Below are positions 56,294-64,000 of a stretch of DNA of 64,000 bases, piece after piece (the first letter of the stretch is position 1; each line of letters begins with the position of its first letter). The notes beneath the pieces were generated by a model. The model was given only the letters and a program-made list of their open reading frames with translations, was not told where the DNA came from and ran no database searches. The position numbers and the translations under genes are program-made. Source of the stretch: Bacteroidaceae bacterium. Lineage in GTDB: Bacteria > Bacteroidota > Bacteroidia > Bacteroidales > Bacteroidaceae. Location: assembly GCA_017555845.1 (NCBI GenBank), contig JAFZFO010000037.1:100058-164057 (forward strand), written 5' to 3'.

Positions 56294-56466
56294 CCTAACG
56301 CAAAGTTATATGTTTAAACAAGTTATATATCTGCCGCAAGTTAATAAATATAAATTACAAATCAAATTTTTGCTTCCAATTTATCATAGTTTCCGCATGT
56401 CATTACCTGTTATTAAACAAAGTTTTTTGCTTAAAGGATTTTTTTTGATGAAAAAAGTCAAAAAAA

Positions 56467-56498
56467 TTTGTCTATTCAAAATTATAGACATATCTTTG
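56467..56498 (+). promoter_or_regulatory. Promoter of tRNA-Met
   Basis: TTTG (56467-56470), 20-nt spacer, TATCTTTG (56491-56498), full consensus; start near 56505, just before the tRNA. Confidence 0.82.
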
Positions 56499-56515
56499 CA
56501 CCGCAAAAATGCGAT

Positions 56516-56589
56516 GGCGAGATAGCTCAGCTGGTTAGAGCGCATGATTCATAATCATGAGGTCCCCGGTTCAATCCCGGGTCTCGCTA
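56516..56589 (+). tRNA. tRNA with CAT anticodon (elongator Met, or Ile2)
   Basis: 74-nt cloverleaf: acceptor GGCGAGA/TCTCGCT with a G-T first pair, discriminator A, D arm GCTC/GAGC, anticodon stem CATGA/TCATG with loop TTCATAA, T arm CCCGG-TTCAATC-CCGGG. The stem lacks the three G-C pairs of an initiator. Whether it is Met or lysidine-modified Ile2 cannot be settled by eye. Confidence 0.93.
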
Positions 56590-56592
56590 CTG

Positions 56593-56633
56593 AAACGGAG
56601 AAAGTTGAAAAACTCTCTCCGTTTTCTTTTTGT
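56593..56633 (+). terminator. Terminator after tRNA-Met
   Basis: AAACGGAGA-A-AGTT pairs with AACT-C-TCTCCGTTT, followed by TTTCTTTTTG. Confidence 0.82.
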
Positions 56634-56675
56634 ATTGTTGTCACGTTTGATTATCAGGAATTACGTGATATAAAT

Positions 56676-56713
56676 AAAGTGTCTGGATAGTCGACTAACT
56701 ATCCAGACACTTT
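56676..56713 (-). terminator. Terminator after the cation/proton antiporter
   Basis: A perfect 16-bp stem AAAGTGTCTGGATAGT with a 6-nt loop, 13 bp past the antiporter stop; the minus strand continues TTTATTTATA. Confidence 0.85.
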
Positions 56714-56726
56714 ATTAATCCCAGTT

Positions 56727-57914
56727 CTATTTCGCTTGAACTTGTTGCTGCTCGGCTTTCAAAGCCAATCTCTTTACTATTACCACAAAGCCACCTGTGA
56801 GAATAAGGTTGGACAGGATTGTAAGCAATGAGATTACCAACAACGGGCCACCCAGTCCGTAACCTATAGAGACAAATATGATGCCGGCACCGACCTCTCC
56901 ACGGGTAAACATTCCTATACTCAGGGCAAGGCGCTCGGTAAGCGAGCGGTCTCTGTAGAAAAACATCGGTACCATTTTGCCTATGTTTGATAGTGCGGTA
57001 ACAACTGCTACGTGCATAGCTATTTCGCCCCACGACATAGAGCCTACTTGTGCTATTGTGCACTCTCCTGCCATTGCAGCAAAATCAACACCAACAAAGA
57101 GTGGGGCACTCATTCCCACCAGGAACATGAATATATAGGAGATTACCGTCGCTACACTCTCATCCATTTTTGTGTGGTGGTGATGTGGTTTCATTATCAT
57201 TCCAAGGATGAATGCAGGCAAAAGCACCTCGATATGAATGGCTGCATCAACTCCAAAGATCTGTTTTGAAAGAACATACAGCCCCTGGAATGCAAACACC
57301 AGGATGGTAGAATAACCCAGTATTGAACCCCACGACTGGTTTAGGTTATAGCGTTTCAGGTATTTCCAGCCAATGTACAGGCAAAGGAATACAACAAGTA
57401 CCACAACTCCCAGCTGCCAACGCAGGCCTATCATAAATACCTGCAGGGGAATCATCAGCAATATTGTATCAAGGTCGTCGAAGATGGCCAGTACGCGTGT
57501 CTTGTTATATATCCACGATGATTTGAGCCCTGCTGCCGCCAACATAGTGAACAGGATTCCTGCCGAGGTGGGTGCAGCAAAACGGCTGAGCAAAAGGGTC
57601 TCTTTCCAAGCGCTCCAATCGGTGAAATATTCCGATGGTAGTAGTACCATATAGTAAAAACATATCAGCAACCATGGTGCTGCAGCTGTTGCCATTGCAA
57701 TGAAATAGTCCGATGTGTATGAACGCCAATGACTCTTGTCGAGTTCGAATTCACGGCCAACGTTTATCATGATAAATGCAAGGCAGACATATAGCATCGA
57801 GTCAAAGACCGGTTTTGTCTGATTGAATGTAGCATCGCCAAGGATATTAGGCAATGTCTGCGAACATATAAGACCTAAAATAAGGAATGTTGAAAAAAGT
57901 ACTATCTTCTTCAT
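56727..57914 (-). CDS. Cation/proton antiporter (CPA2/Kef-like membrane domain)
   Basis: 395 residues with about 11-12 hydrophobic segments. CPA2 features are the two-aspartate region RVLAIFDDLDTILLMIP, the unwound-helix segments with SRFAAPTSAGILFTMLAAAG, and FTRGEVGAGIIFVSIGYGLG near the end. There is no C-terminal TrkA domain, so it is the membrane part alone. A cytoplasm- or periplasm-facing loop carries KPHHHHTK at 57174-57185, a possible metal or pH sensor. It probably exchanges Na+ or K+ for protons. Its upstream promoter is not clear. Confidence 0.9.
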   Translation of the reverse strand: MKKIVLFSTFLILGLICSQTLPNILGDATFNQTKPVFDSMLYVCLAFIMINVGREFELDKSHWRSYTSDYFIAMATAAAPWLLICFYYMVLLPSEYFTDWSAWKETLLLSRFAAPTSAGILFTMLAAAGLKSSWIYNKTRVLAIFDDLDTILLMIPLQVFMIGLRWQLGVVVLVVFLCLYIGWKYLKRYNLNQSWGSILGYSTILVFAFQGLYVLSKQIFGVDAAIHIEVLLPAFILGMIMKPHHHHTKMDESVATVISYIFMFLVGMSAPLFVGVDFAAMAGECTIAQVGSMSWGEIAMHVAVVTALSNIGKMVPMFFYRDRSLTERLALSIGMFTRGEVGAGIIFVSIGYGLGGPLLVISLLTILSNLILTGGFVVIVKRLALKAEQQQVQAK

Positions 57915-58263
57915 GTGTAATTATTGGGTTAACTTGTTGATGTTATATTCTTGTTATTTGCCACTTTACACAAATAAAGTAAAACTTTTTGATATATACA
58001 AGCTATTCCCTTATGATTCGGTCAATAAGAATGGTTAACAGGGCTTTTTCCTAATTTTCGACATTGTAAAGCGAGAGTGTAAGTCTGTTTTTTTAAAATG
58101 AATAAGAAAGTGGGTGTCTATACAAATATTTACATTATTTGATCTTAAAATTCTCTCTACTTTTTTTATCCCAAATTACTTGCAGAAATAGATTATATCG
58201 TTTACTTTTGTATCGGTAAGCGATATAACGATAGCCGAAATAAAAATTTAAACTCATTAGCTT
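57915..58263. other. Divergent intergenic region, antiporter / padR
   Basis: 349 bp with no open reading frame of note. The right end holds the padR promoter and an inverted repeat over its -7 box. The left part is AT-rich, and I see no consensus promoter for the antiporter. Confidence 0.6.
58179..58226 (+). promoter_or_regulatory. padR promoter with overlapping dyad operator
   Basis: CTTG (58179-58182), 20-nt spacer, TACTTTTG (58203-58210). An inverted repeat ATATCGTTTAC / GTAAGCGATAT (58195-58205 and 58216-58226, one mismatch) spans the -7 box and the start of transcription. That is the expected position for an autoregulatory PadR operator. Confidence 0.65.
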
Positions 58264-58581
58264 ATGAATACAACTAACAACGCACTGACCGAGGCGGTAT
58301 ATTACATCCTACTTGCATTAGTTGATCCTATGCACGGTTATGGCATTATGCAGCAGACGGCCACATTGAGCAAAGGCAGGGTTCGACTTTCGGCTGGAAC
58401 GCTCTATGGAGCATTGGCTTCGTTGCTCGATAAGGGTTGGATTGAGCAGCTTCCGGAGGAGGGGCGTAAAAAGGATTATCGTATAACATTGGCTGGCCGT
58501 GAAGTGCTGGAACAAGAACTTTTGCGTCTCTCCGAGTTACTCGAGAACGGACGGAATACATTAAATAACCAAAACGAATAA
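58264..58581 (+). CDS. PadR family transcriptional regulator
   Basis: 105 residues. The winged-helix PadR domain is complete: AVYYILLALVDPMHGYGIMQQ, RVRLSAGTLYGALASLLDKGWIEQL, and the wing GRKKDYRITLAGREVLEQEL. The C-terminal dimerisation helix is short, as in subfamily 2. It is followed 24 bp later by a DUF2812 gene, a common partnership. An inverted repeat over its own promoter suggests autorepression. Confidence 0.95.
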   Translation: MNTTNNALTEAVYYILLALVDPMHGYGIMQQTATLSKGRVRLSAGTLYGALASLLDKGWIEQLPEEGRKKDYRITLAGREVLEQELLRLSELLENGRNTLNNQNE

Positions 58582-58605
58582 GTTTAATCTAAATAACTGA
58601 CAATT

Positions 58606-59202
58606 ATGGAGAAGAAGGATATTAAGAAGCTTTGGCGATTCTATACAATTGCTGACTACGAAAGGGAAGAGTCATTTTTGAATGAGATGGCACGTGCTGG
58701 CTGGAATCTTACAGCGGTAGGTTTTTGTCGTTATATCTTTCGTCGCGGCAATGCGGGAGAGTTTATCTACAAACTCGATATGGTAGAGCGCACCGAGTCC
58801 GACGAGGTAAAGGAGAGTTACTTCAATTTCCTTACCGATTGTGGAATACGTGTTGTGGGAGAGTTTAAGGATTGGATTTATCTTCAGAAACGAGCATCGG
58901 ATGGTCCTTTTGATACGAAGAATAACACCTACGCCAAGTTACGCCAGGTGAATAAGATATATTCTTTTTCGTTACGTACCGTATGTAACTTGTTGCGTAT
59001 CTTTGTTGCTATTATGTTGGTTCTTGTCCTTTTGCAGGTGTTAATGTCAAATAATGCCGGAGTAATGGATTTCTGTAATGGAGTTATATATAGCTTGGGT
59101 ATCAGTAGTTTGATTGCTCTGGCTATTATATGGGTACCTATCATCAACAAACTTCGCCGCAAGGTTAATAAACTTATAGAAGATATAGGTGTAAATTTAT
59201 AG
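58606..59202 (+). CDS. DUF2812 domain membrane protein
   Basis: 198 residues. The N-terminal 100 residues fit DUF2812: WRFYTIADYEREESFLNEMARAGWNL, YIFRRGNAGEFIYKLDMVE, FNFLTDCGIRVVGEFKDWIYLQK. Two transmembrane helices follow (FVAIMLVLVLLQVLMS at about residues 133-148; VIYSLGISSLIALAIIWVPII at about 160-180). DUF2812 proteins are usually paired with PadR regulators and are suspected to sense or respond to envelope stress, but no activity is proven. Confidence 0.9.
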   Translation: MEKKDIKKLWRFYTIADYEREESFLNEMARAGWNLTAVGFCRYIFRRGNAGEFIYKLDMVERTESDEVKESYFNFLTDCGIRVVGEFKDWIYLQKRASDGPFDTKNNTYAKLRQVNKIYSFSLRTVCNLLRIFVAIMLVLVLLQVLMSNNAGVMDFCNGVIYSLGISSLIALAIIWVPIINKLRRKVNKLIEDIGVNL

Positions 59203-59228
59203 CATAAAGTGTACCTTACAATATTATG

Positions 59229-59279
59229 CAAGTGTGGCGTATGTAGTGAACAATATAGTTCTCTCATACGCCACACTTG
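59229..59279 (+). terminator. Terminator after the padR-DUF2812 operon
   Basis: CAAGTGTGGCGTATG pairs perfectly with CATACGCCACACTTG across a 21-nt loop; TCTATTCTT follows. Confidence 0.75.
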
Positions 59280-59322
59280 TCTATTCTTAATGCATTTTTC
59301 GGAAGATACTTCTGCCTTCAGA

Positions 59323-59349
59323 AGTTTTTTGCAAAAATTGCAAAAAACT
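59323..59349. repeat. Perfect short inverted repeat
   Basis: AGTTTTTTGCAA and TTGCAAAAAACT flank AAA. It lies between two convergent transcription units and may be the terminator of the PepSY-like genes; no clear U-run, so role uncertain. Confidence 0.5.
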
Positions 59350-59417
59350 CCGATTATCAATAAGTTAAAATTAAAAGACCTATCCGACTCGGTTTGCATT
59401 GTTTTTTTGTTGTTTGT

Positions 59418-59840
59418 TCAGTTGAGTATTTCTCCATCGGCAGTTACAAAAACAGTCCTGTCCCATTCGCCTTTCTCAATTTCAACCTTGTAGCAGTCGC
59501 CGCTTGGTTTTTCAACATAGTCTACATCATCAATCCTGTATTCAGGGTAGCGTGAAAGGACACTCTCTCTTGCTGCATCGGGCAGTTGGCTGATGGGGAG
59601 ATCCCATATTGTGCTTATCCAGTTATTGTTACGGTTGAACCTTACCTCCTTTGTTTTGTTGTCGTGGACAATCTCAACCTCAATCTCTCCGTTGAAATCC
59701 TTTTCGGCATAAAGGATTCTGACACCTTCATATTTCTGTTCTATAAAATCCTTTATATAGTCATTCAACGCAATATTCTCTTCATCGCATGCCCAAAGTG
59801 CCACCAATGATATCAACAGTATTGGTAATAGCTTTTTCAT
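59418..59840 (-). CDS. PepSY-like lipoprotein (DUF2874 type)
   Basis: 140 residues. Lipoprotein signal MKKLLPILLISLVALWAC then DEEN, a surface- or outer-membrane-type start. Two PepSY-like repeats follow: YIKDFIEQKYEGVRILYAEKD with NGEIEVEIVHDNKTKEVRFN, and LPDAARESVLSRYPEYRIDDVDYVEK with YKVEIEKGE. This alternating FxxxxYP...I..v pattern fits the PepSY-like/DUF2874 group seen in Bacteroidota as small secreted proteins. The function is unknown. It forms a pair with the next gene. Confidence 0.88.
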   Translation of the reverse strand: MKKLLPILLISLVALWACDEENIALNDYIKDFIEQKYEGVRILYAEKDFNGEIEVEIVHDNKTKEVRFNRNNNWISTIWDLPISQLPDAARESVLSRYPEYRIDDVDYVEKPSGDCYKVEIEKGEWDRTVFVTADGEILN

Positions 59841-59882
59841 AATAGTTTTTTCTTAGTTGTTAGTATTTGTAAAATTATTGTA

Positions 59883-60323
59883 TCAGTCATCAATGTCATA
59901 GATATTGAAATCCTTGTCGAACTTCAGTTCGAAGCGGTTCGATAACTTTACTTCATAATCGTTGCGGTCTTTCTCAATATAAAGTATCTTCACTCCTGGA
60001 TAGTTCTTGTCAATGTACTCTTTAATAGCATTAGGAATAATAGCACCGGGAACTTCGCCAAAACGGCATTCAACATCGTCCCACACTCCCTTGCTCGTAA
60101 ACTCAATTTTTGCGCCGTTGGCAAGTCGCACCTCATATGAGTGTTTCAGGAAATCCCACTCTTCCTTTGCGTATGTGATGTCAATTCCGGCAAAGTGTTC
60201 GTTGATGAACTGTTGTGCAGGTGCCGGCAGTTGGCTTCTGTTGATAACCTTGTCATTGTCGGCCATTGCCGAGAAGATGCCTACTGAAAAAATTGCAATC
60301 AGTGTCAAAAAAATCTTTTTCAT
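59883..60323 (-). CDS. Secreted PepSY-like protein (DUF2874 type)
   Basis: 146 residues. Signal peptide MKKIFLTLIAIFSVGIFSAMA with no lipobox, so the mature protein is periplasmic. It has the same two-repeat layout as its neighbour: LPAPAQQFINEHFAGIDITYAKEE with YEVRLANGAKIEFTSKG, and IPNAIKEYIDKNYPGVKILYIEKD with YEVKLSNRFELKFDK. The two genes probably arose by duplication; they are 42 bp apart and likely co-transcribed, this one first. No partner such as a sensor kinase lies beside them. Confidence 0.88.
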   Translation of the reverse strand: MKKIFLTLIAIFSVGIFSAMADNDKVINRSQLPAPAQQFINEHFAGIDITYAKEEWDFLKHSYEVRLANGAKIEFTSKGVWDDVECRFGEVPGAIIPNAIKEYIDKNYPGVKILYIEKDRNDYEVKLSNRFELKFDKDFNIYDIDD

Positions 60324-60441
60324 AATATTGATGTTTTCTTAGTTAGTATAAGTTGTTGTTTCGCATTGTTTACGATGCAAAGATTATATGTGATTCTGAA
60401 ATGAATTTGAAATTTCAAGGAGTTCTTGAAAAAAATACAAA

Positions 60442-60473
60442 AAAACGGTAGCACCCACTGGTACTACCGTTTT
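60442..60473 (-). terminator. Terminator after the GPH symporter
   Basis: AAAACGGTAG and CTACCGTTTT pair around a 12-nt loop; the minus strand continues TTGTATTTTTTTC. It is 24 bp past the symporter stop. Confidence 0.88.
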
Positions 60474-60497
60474 CGTAAGGTATTAATATTATTAATA

Positions 60498-61889
60498 TCA
60501 GTTTTCTCTCACACTCTTCAACTGGTTGTTTATCTCCTTCATACGTTTGGTGGTAAGGGGATATATGAAAATGAATATAGCCGACAAGGCTGCAACTCCG
60601 GCTGGAATCCAACTTATCAACAGGCGCAGGCCCTCAATGGCTTCGGGTGTCTGTACAGCGCCTTCGGCTGTGTTGAATCCGAAAATGGCAAGCAACCATA
60701 GAACAGCCGAGGTACCGAATGCACCGCCGAACTTCTGTGCCATAGATGATGACGAGAAGATAAGACCTGTTGATGCTGTCTTGAACTTGAGCTCGGCATA
60801 GTCCGAAATGTCGGCATACATACTCCATACAAGTGGTGAAATTATACCTGTGAAGATACCTGTTGCAATCTGCAGGATGAGCAATGTCCAATACCCCGAT
60901 GTGGTATTTGTAGGCACATAGTAGAATGCAATACACAATGCCATGATGGCAAACAGTGAGTAGAGGAATGTGCTCTTTTTGCCAAGCTTGAATGTGATTG
61001 GAGTGGCAATGGCAACACCAACCATGTTTGCGATCTCTCCAATGGTAAAGAAGATTCCGGCATAGAACATGAATTCAATGGAGAAGAATGAGAGTGTTGC
61101 GCCTTCAGCGATCTGGGTTGTAAAGTAATATGGAATTACAGCATATCTTACAGCACCGAAGAAGTTGAAGAAGAGTACACCGCCAAGGAGAATCCACCAT
61201 GGTCCATTGTGGAGCAGTGACTTGAAATCGTCCTTTACGCTGCTTTGCTTAATTGCGGGCTTGATCTTCTCACGTGTCATCTTGAATGTGAGCACGAACA
61301 GTACAAGGCAGGTGAGGCTGACAACAACCATACCGGTCTGCCATGCGTGTGGGTCGTATGTGAGTTTGCCGCTTACTCCGGCAATGGAGTTGCAGAGCGG
61401 TTCCCAAAGAGCCAGCACAATGAATGAACCGGTGTAGGCGAAGAACATTCTGTATGATGAAAAAACAGTCTTTTCATCGGTGTCTTCGGTCATTACACCA
61501 AGCATTGAACCATATGGAACGTTGATGGCAGTGTATACGGTCATCATGAGGATGTAGGTCACGAAAGCCCAAACATTCTTGCCTGTCTCCCCAAGGTCGG
61601 GTTTAGTAAACAGCAGAACGCCTGCAATGGCAAATGGTACGGCAATCCATAAGAGGTATGGACGGTATTTTCCCCATTTTGTTGATGTACGGTCGGCAAT
61701 GATACCCATCATAGGGTCTGAAACAGCATCCCATATTTTAGTTACAAGGAATAGAAGGGCTGCAAGACCAAGGTCGAGTCCGAACACGTTTGTGTAGAAT
61801 ATTGGCAGGTATGCACTGAAGACTTTCCAGAACATTGATGAGGCCATGTCGCCAAATCCATAACCGATTTTTTCTTTTAATGTAGCCAT
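60498..61889 (-). CDS. Glycoside-pentoside-hexuronide (GPH) family cation symporter
   Basis: 463 residues from the ATG at 61889 (MATLKEKIGYGFGDMASSMFW, the usual family start); a frame from 61931 would begin inside the promoter region. The MelB-type signature SDPMMGIIADRTSTKWGKYRPYLL is intact near residues 60-80, and TM segments total about twelve. It imports a sugar or glycoside with Na+ or H+. No glycoside hydrolase is adjacent, so the substrate is unknown. It is a single-gene unit with its own promoter and terminator. Confidence 0.94.
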   Translation of the reverse strand: MATLKEKIGYGFGDMASSMFWKVFSAYLPIFYTNVFGLDLGLAALLFLVTKIWDAVSDPMMGIIADRTSTKWGKYRPYLLWIAVPFAIAGVLLFTKPDLGETGKNVWAFVTYILMMTVYTAINVPYGSMLGVMTEDTDEKTVFSSYRMFFAYTGSFIVLALWEPLCNSIAGVSGKLTYDPHAWQTGMVVVSLTCLVLFVLTFKMTREKIKPAIKQSSVKDDFKSLLHNGPWWILLGGVLFFNFFGAVRYAVIPYYFTTQIAEGATLSFFSIEFMFYAGIFFTIGEIANMVGVAIATPITFKLGKKSTFLYSLFAIMALCIAFYYVPTNTTSGYWTLLILQIATGIFTGIISPLVWSMYADISDYAELKFKTASTGLIFSSSSMAQKFGGAFGTSAVLWLLAIFGFNTAEGAVQTPEAIEGLRLLISWIPAGVAALSAIFIFIYPLTTKRMKEINNQLKSVREN

Positions 61890-61919
61890 TGGTTTGTGTT
61901 TAAGTTTTTTAATTTTTGG

Positions 61920-61951
61920 CAAATGTAACAAAAGTGCCTGTCAAATGCCAA
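61920..61951 (-). promoter_or_regulatory. Promoter of the GPH symporter
   Basis: On the minus strand an exact -7 box TACATTTG (61920-61927) with an ATTG-like -33 element about 21 nt upstream. Start near 61913 leaves a 24-nt leader and excludes the longer frame starting at 61931. Confidence 0.6.
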
Positions 61952-62045
61952 TACAGGAATGTTTTTTTTGAACACTGCCGACGGCAAATACGTTTTTTTA
62001 TTTCTTTTTCGGCAAATGGCGGCATTTTCCAAAAAAAAATGGCCT

Positions 62046-62079
62046 TTTGCTGTTTTTTATGAAAAAAAGTTTATTTTTG
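62046..62079 (+). promoter_or_regulatory. Promoter of the sdh/frd operon
   Basis: TTTG (62046-62049), 22-nt spacer, TATTTTTG (62072-62079), exact -7 box with slightly long spacing. The leader would be about 65 nt. Confidence 0.5.
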
Positions 62080-62151
62080 TCATTTGTAAAATACGCTAAT
62101 TGGCATTGGATAAACTATTTATTTATTTATATAATTTAAAATCAATTCATT

Positions 62152-62874
62152 ATGTGGTTATCTAAATCTTCAGTGGGAAGAAAGGTAGTAATGAGTGTAT
62201 CGGGTGTTGCCCTTGTACTCTTCCTTCTTTTCCACATGGCAATGAACCTGGTTGCTATCATCAGCACCGAGGGTTACAACATGATTTGTGAGTTTTTGGG
62301 AGCTAACTGGTATGCATTGGTAGGAACTGCAGGTCTTGCATTCCTTGTTCTTGTGCACTTTGTGTATGCTTTCATCCTTACAATCCAGAACAGAAATGCT
62401 CGTGGTTCACAGCGCTACGCAGTTGCTGAAAGACCAAAGGGCGTGTCTTGGGCATCGCAGAACATGCTTGTTCTCGGTATCATCGTGGTTCTTGGTCTTG
62501 GCTTGCACCTCTTTAACTTCTGGGCTAACATGCAGTTGCCTGAGGTTCTTCACAAGTTGGGTATGCACGTTGAGCCTGCTACAATGGAGAACGTGGCAAA
62601 CGGTTCAGGCTACATTGCAAAGACATTTACATGTCCTGTATATGCAGTTCTTTATGTTGTTTGGTTGGCTGCTTTGTGGTTCCACCTTACACACGGTTTC
62701 TGGAGTGCAATGCAGACACTCGGTATCAACAACAAGGTATGGTTCTGCCGTTGGAAGGCTATCGGTAACGTGATCGTTACTTTGATTATCCTCGGTTTCC
62801 TTGCTGTGGTTGTTGCCGGTTTCTTCGGTCTTGGCGCTTTGGGCACTATTGAGTGTGCTGCAGTTTGCTGCTAA
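62152..62874 (+). CDS. sdhC: Succinate dehydrogenase / fumarate reductase cytochrome b subunit
   Basis: 240 residues, five hydrophobic helices. It is the single-polypeptide type B (di-heme) subunit: SSVGRKVVMSVSGVALVLFLLFHMAMNL with a heme His, LVLVHFVYAF, LGLHLFNFW, and WLAALWFHLTHGFWSAMQT with further His ligands. It anchors the complex and passes electrons between menaquinol and the flavoprotein. In Bacteroidales this complex mainly reduces fumarate to succinate for anaerobic energy. Codons shift toward GGT, GCT and CGT compared with neighbours, as expected of a highly expressed gene. Confidence 0.96.
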   Translation: MWLSKSSVGRKVVMSVSGVALVLFLLFHMAMNLVAIISTEGYNMICEFLGANWYALVGTAGLAFLVLVHFVYAFILTIQNRNARGSQRYAVAERPKGVSWASQNMLVLGIIVVLGLGLHLFNFWANMQLPEVLHKLGMHVEPATMENVANGSGYIAKTFTCPVYAVLYVVWLAALWFHLTHGFWSAMQTLGINNKVWFCRWKAIGNVIVTLIILGFLAVVVAGFFGLGALGTIECAAVCC

Positions 62875-62910
62875 TAACAAATCAGTGTAAAAATCTAAAA
62901 CATATATATT

Positions 62911-64000
62911 ATGGCTAAAATCAGTTCAATCAAAGTGGATTCAAAAATCCCTGAAGGCCCATTGGCTGAAAAATGGACTAACTACAAGGCACACCAGAAA
63001 TTGGTGAACCCTGCCAACAAGCGTAAGTTGGATATCATTGTTGTAGGTACAGGTCTTGCAGGTGCATCGGCAGCTGCATCACTTGGTGCTATGGGTTTCA
63101 ACGTGCTCAACTTCTGTATTCAGGATTCTCCACGCCGCGCTCACTCAATTGCTGCGCAGGGTGGTATCAATGCTGCTAAGAACTATCAGAATGACGGTGA
63201 CTCTGTTTACCGCCTTTTCTACGATACAATCAAGGGTGGTGACTACCGTGCACGCGAGGCTAACGTTCACCGTTTGGCCGAGGTTTCAGGTGCTATCATC
63301 GACCAGTGCGTGGCACAGTGTGTTCCTTTCGCACGTGAGTACGGCGGTCTCTTGGCTAACCGTTCATTCGGTGGTGCTCAGGTATCGCGTACATTCTATG
63401 CCCGCGGTCAGACCGGTCAGCAGCTTCTTCTCGGTGCTTACTCAGCACTTAACTACCAGGTTAATCAGGGTACTGTAAAGGTTTACACACGTTACGAAAT
63501 GCTCGACGTTGTAATCATTGATGGTCGTGCACGTGGTATCATTGCGCGTAACCTTGTAACAGGTAAGGTTGAGCGTTTTGCTGCTCATGCTGTTGTTATC
63601 GGTACTGGTGGTTACGGTAATGCATACTTCCTTTCTACAAATGCTATGGGTAGCAACGGTTCTGCTGCTCTCCAGTGCTACCGCAAGGGTGCATGGTTTG
63701 CAATCCCATGTTACGCACAGATTCACCCAACATGTGTTCCTGTTCACGATGACAAGCAGTCTAAGTTGACACTTATGTCTGAGTCACTCCGTAACGACGG
63801 TCGCATCTGGGTTCCAAAGAAGTTGGAGGATGCAAAGGCTCTCCAGGCCGGTAAGAAACATCCTAACGATATTCCTGATGAGGATCGCGACTTCTATTTG
63901 GAGCGTCGTTATCCCGCCTTCGGTAACCTCGTACCCCGTGACGTTGCTTCACGTGCGGCTAAAGAGCGTTGCGACAAGGGCTTCGGCGTAAATAACACAG
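62911..64000 (+). CDS. sdhA: Succinate dehydrogenase / fumarate reductase flavoprotein subunit (cut by window end)
   Basis: The first 363 codons; the rest lies beyond the window. FAD-binding [21 protein letters not shown] near residue 45, the covalent-FAD His in [17 protein letters not shown], then [39 protein letters not shown] and the second dinucleotide motif [21 protein letters not shown]. It catalyses fumarate/succinate interconversion on the cytoplasmic side. The gap to sdhC is 36 bp, and sdhB (iron-sulfur) is expected next. It has the same highly expressed codon pattern as sdhC. Confidence 0.97.
   Translation, partial: MAKISSIKVDSKIPEGPLAEKWTNYKAHQKLVNPANKRKLDIIVVGTGLAGASAAASLGAMGFNVLNFCIQDSPRRAHSIAAQGGINAAKNYQNDGDSVYRLFYDTIKGGDYRAREANVHRLAEVSGAIIDQCVAQCVPFAREYGGLLANRSFGGAQVSRTFYARGQTGQQLLLGAYSALNYQVNQGTVKVYTRYEMLDVVIIDGRARGIIARNLVTGKVERFAAHAVVIGTGGYGNAYFLSTNAMGSNGSAALQCYRKGAWFAIPCYAQIHPTCVPVHDDKQSKLTLMSESLRNDGRIWVPKKLEDAKALQAGKKHPNDIPDEDRDFYLERRYPAFGNLVPRDVASRAAKERCDKGFGVNNT

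Noticed and set aside
56516-56589. Initiator tRNA-fMet
   Set aside because: The anticodon stem lacks the three consecutive G-C pairs and the first acceptor pair is G-T rather than an initiator-type mismatch.
60378-60386. Promoter of the PepSY-like pair (TAATCTTTG)
   Set aside because: The 9-mer has one base too many between TA and TTTG, and no -33 TTTG lies at a usable distance.
1-64000. CRISPR array, rRNA operon or prophage
   Set aside because: No regularly spaced direct repeats, rRNA-like sequence or phage structural genes were seen in the window.

Overview
The window reads as a chromosome segment from a member of the Bacteroidales. The evidence is a SusC/SusD outer-membrane pair, lipoproteins with acidic residues after the lipidated cysteine, type IX secretion (T9SS) features (a PorZ-like protein and type A C-terminal sorting domains), a Bacteroidota-type cytochrome b / flavoprotein fumarate reductase start, and many copies of the Bacteroidales promoter pattern TTTG-N19-21-TAnnTTTG. 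The genus cannot be fixed from sequence alone. A working T9SS makes a Prevotella-like or related lineage more likely than classical Bacteroides, but that is inference.

Layout. 1-11022 (minus): one operon-like run, susC, susD, then four surface lipoproteins (Calx-beta-like/DUF4984-like, DUF5003-like, a DUF4458-like leucine-rich-repeat protein, and a BACON plus leucine-rich-repeat protein cut by the window edge), with no glycoside hydrolase in view. 11288-14306: engB and a separate TonB-dependent receptor. 14524-18960 (plus): a C10 (streptopain-like) cysteine peptidase with a T9SS sorting tail and a secreted alpha/beta hydrolase. 19034-21840 (plus): recR, a small membrane protein, a family 2 glycosyltransferase and a GNAT acetyltransferase in a tight operon, followed by tRNA-Asp. 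22087-22486 holds a decayed transposase fragment. 22487-29218 (minus): leuS, a YitT-family membrane protein, rdgB and porZ. 29425-33622 (plus): mutS and a catalase. 33635-39563 (minus): polA, an acyltransferase, ychF and lgt. 39688-40662 (plus): a polyprenyl diphosphate synthase. 40731-46786 (minus): mnmG, apt, uvrC, dtd, a MazG-like pyrophosphatase and deoC, with a 16-bp perfect parS-like palindrome between mnmG and apt. 46916-48091: a membrane-anchored metallophosphoesterase.

48092-48982 is a long AT-rich non-coding stretch. It carries several DnaA-box-like 9-mers, a REP/MITE-like composite inverted repeat and a 20-bp-arm palindrome resembling IS3-family ends. With parS and mnmG (gidA) close by, it is my best candidate for a chromosomal origin, but this is unproven. 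48983-51345 is an unusual orphan: a SusD-like protein without a lipobox or SusC partner, behind a tiny T9SS-tail protein. 51423-55771 (minus) is lptF/G, ribBA and an aspartate aminotransferase; then come a START-like protein, tRNA-Met(CAT), a cation/proton antiporter, a PadR regulator with a DUF2812 membrane protein, two PepSY-like secreted proteins, a GPH-family sugar symporter and the start of the fumarate reductase/succinate dehydrogenase operon (sdhC, sdhA), which runs off the right edge.

Most of the window is housekeeping: DNA repair and replication (recR, mutS, polA, uvrC), tRNA charging and modification (leuS, dtd, mnmG), nucleotide-pool cleaning (rdgB, MazG, apt, deoC) and envelope biogenesis (lgt, lptF/G, GT2, ispB). 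The accessory parts are 1-11 kb, 12-19 kb, 22.1-22.4 kb and 48.1-51.3 kb.
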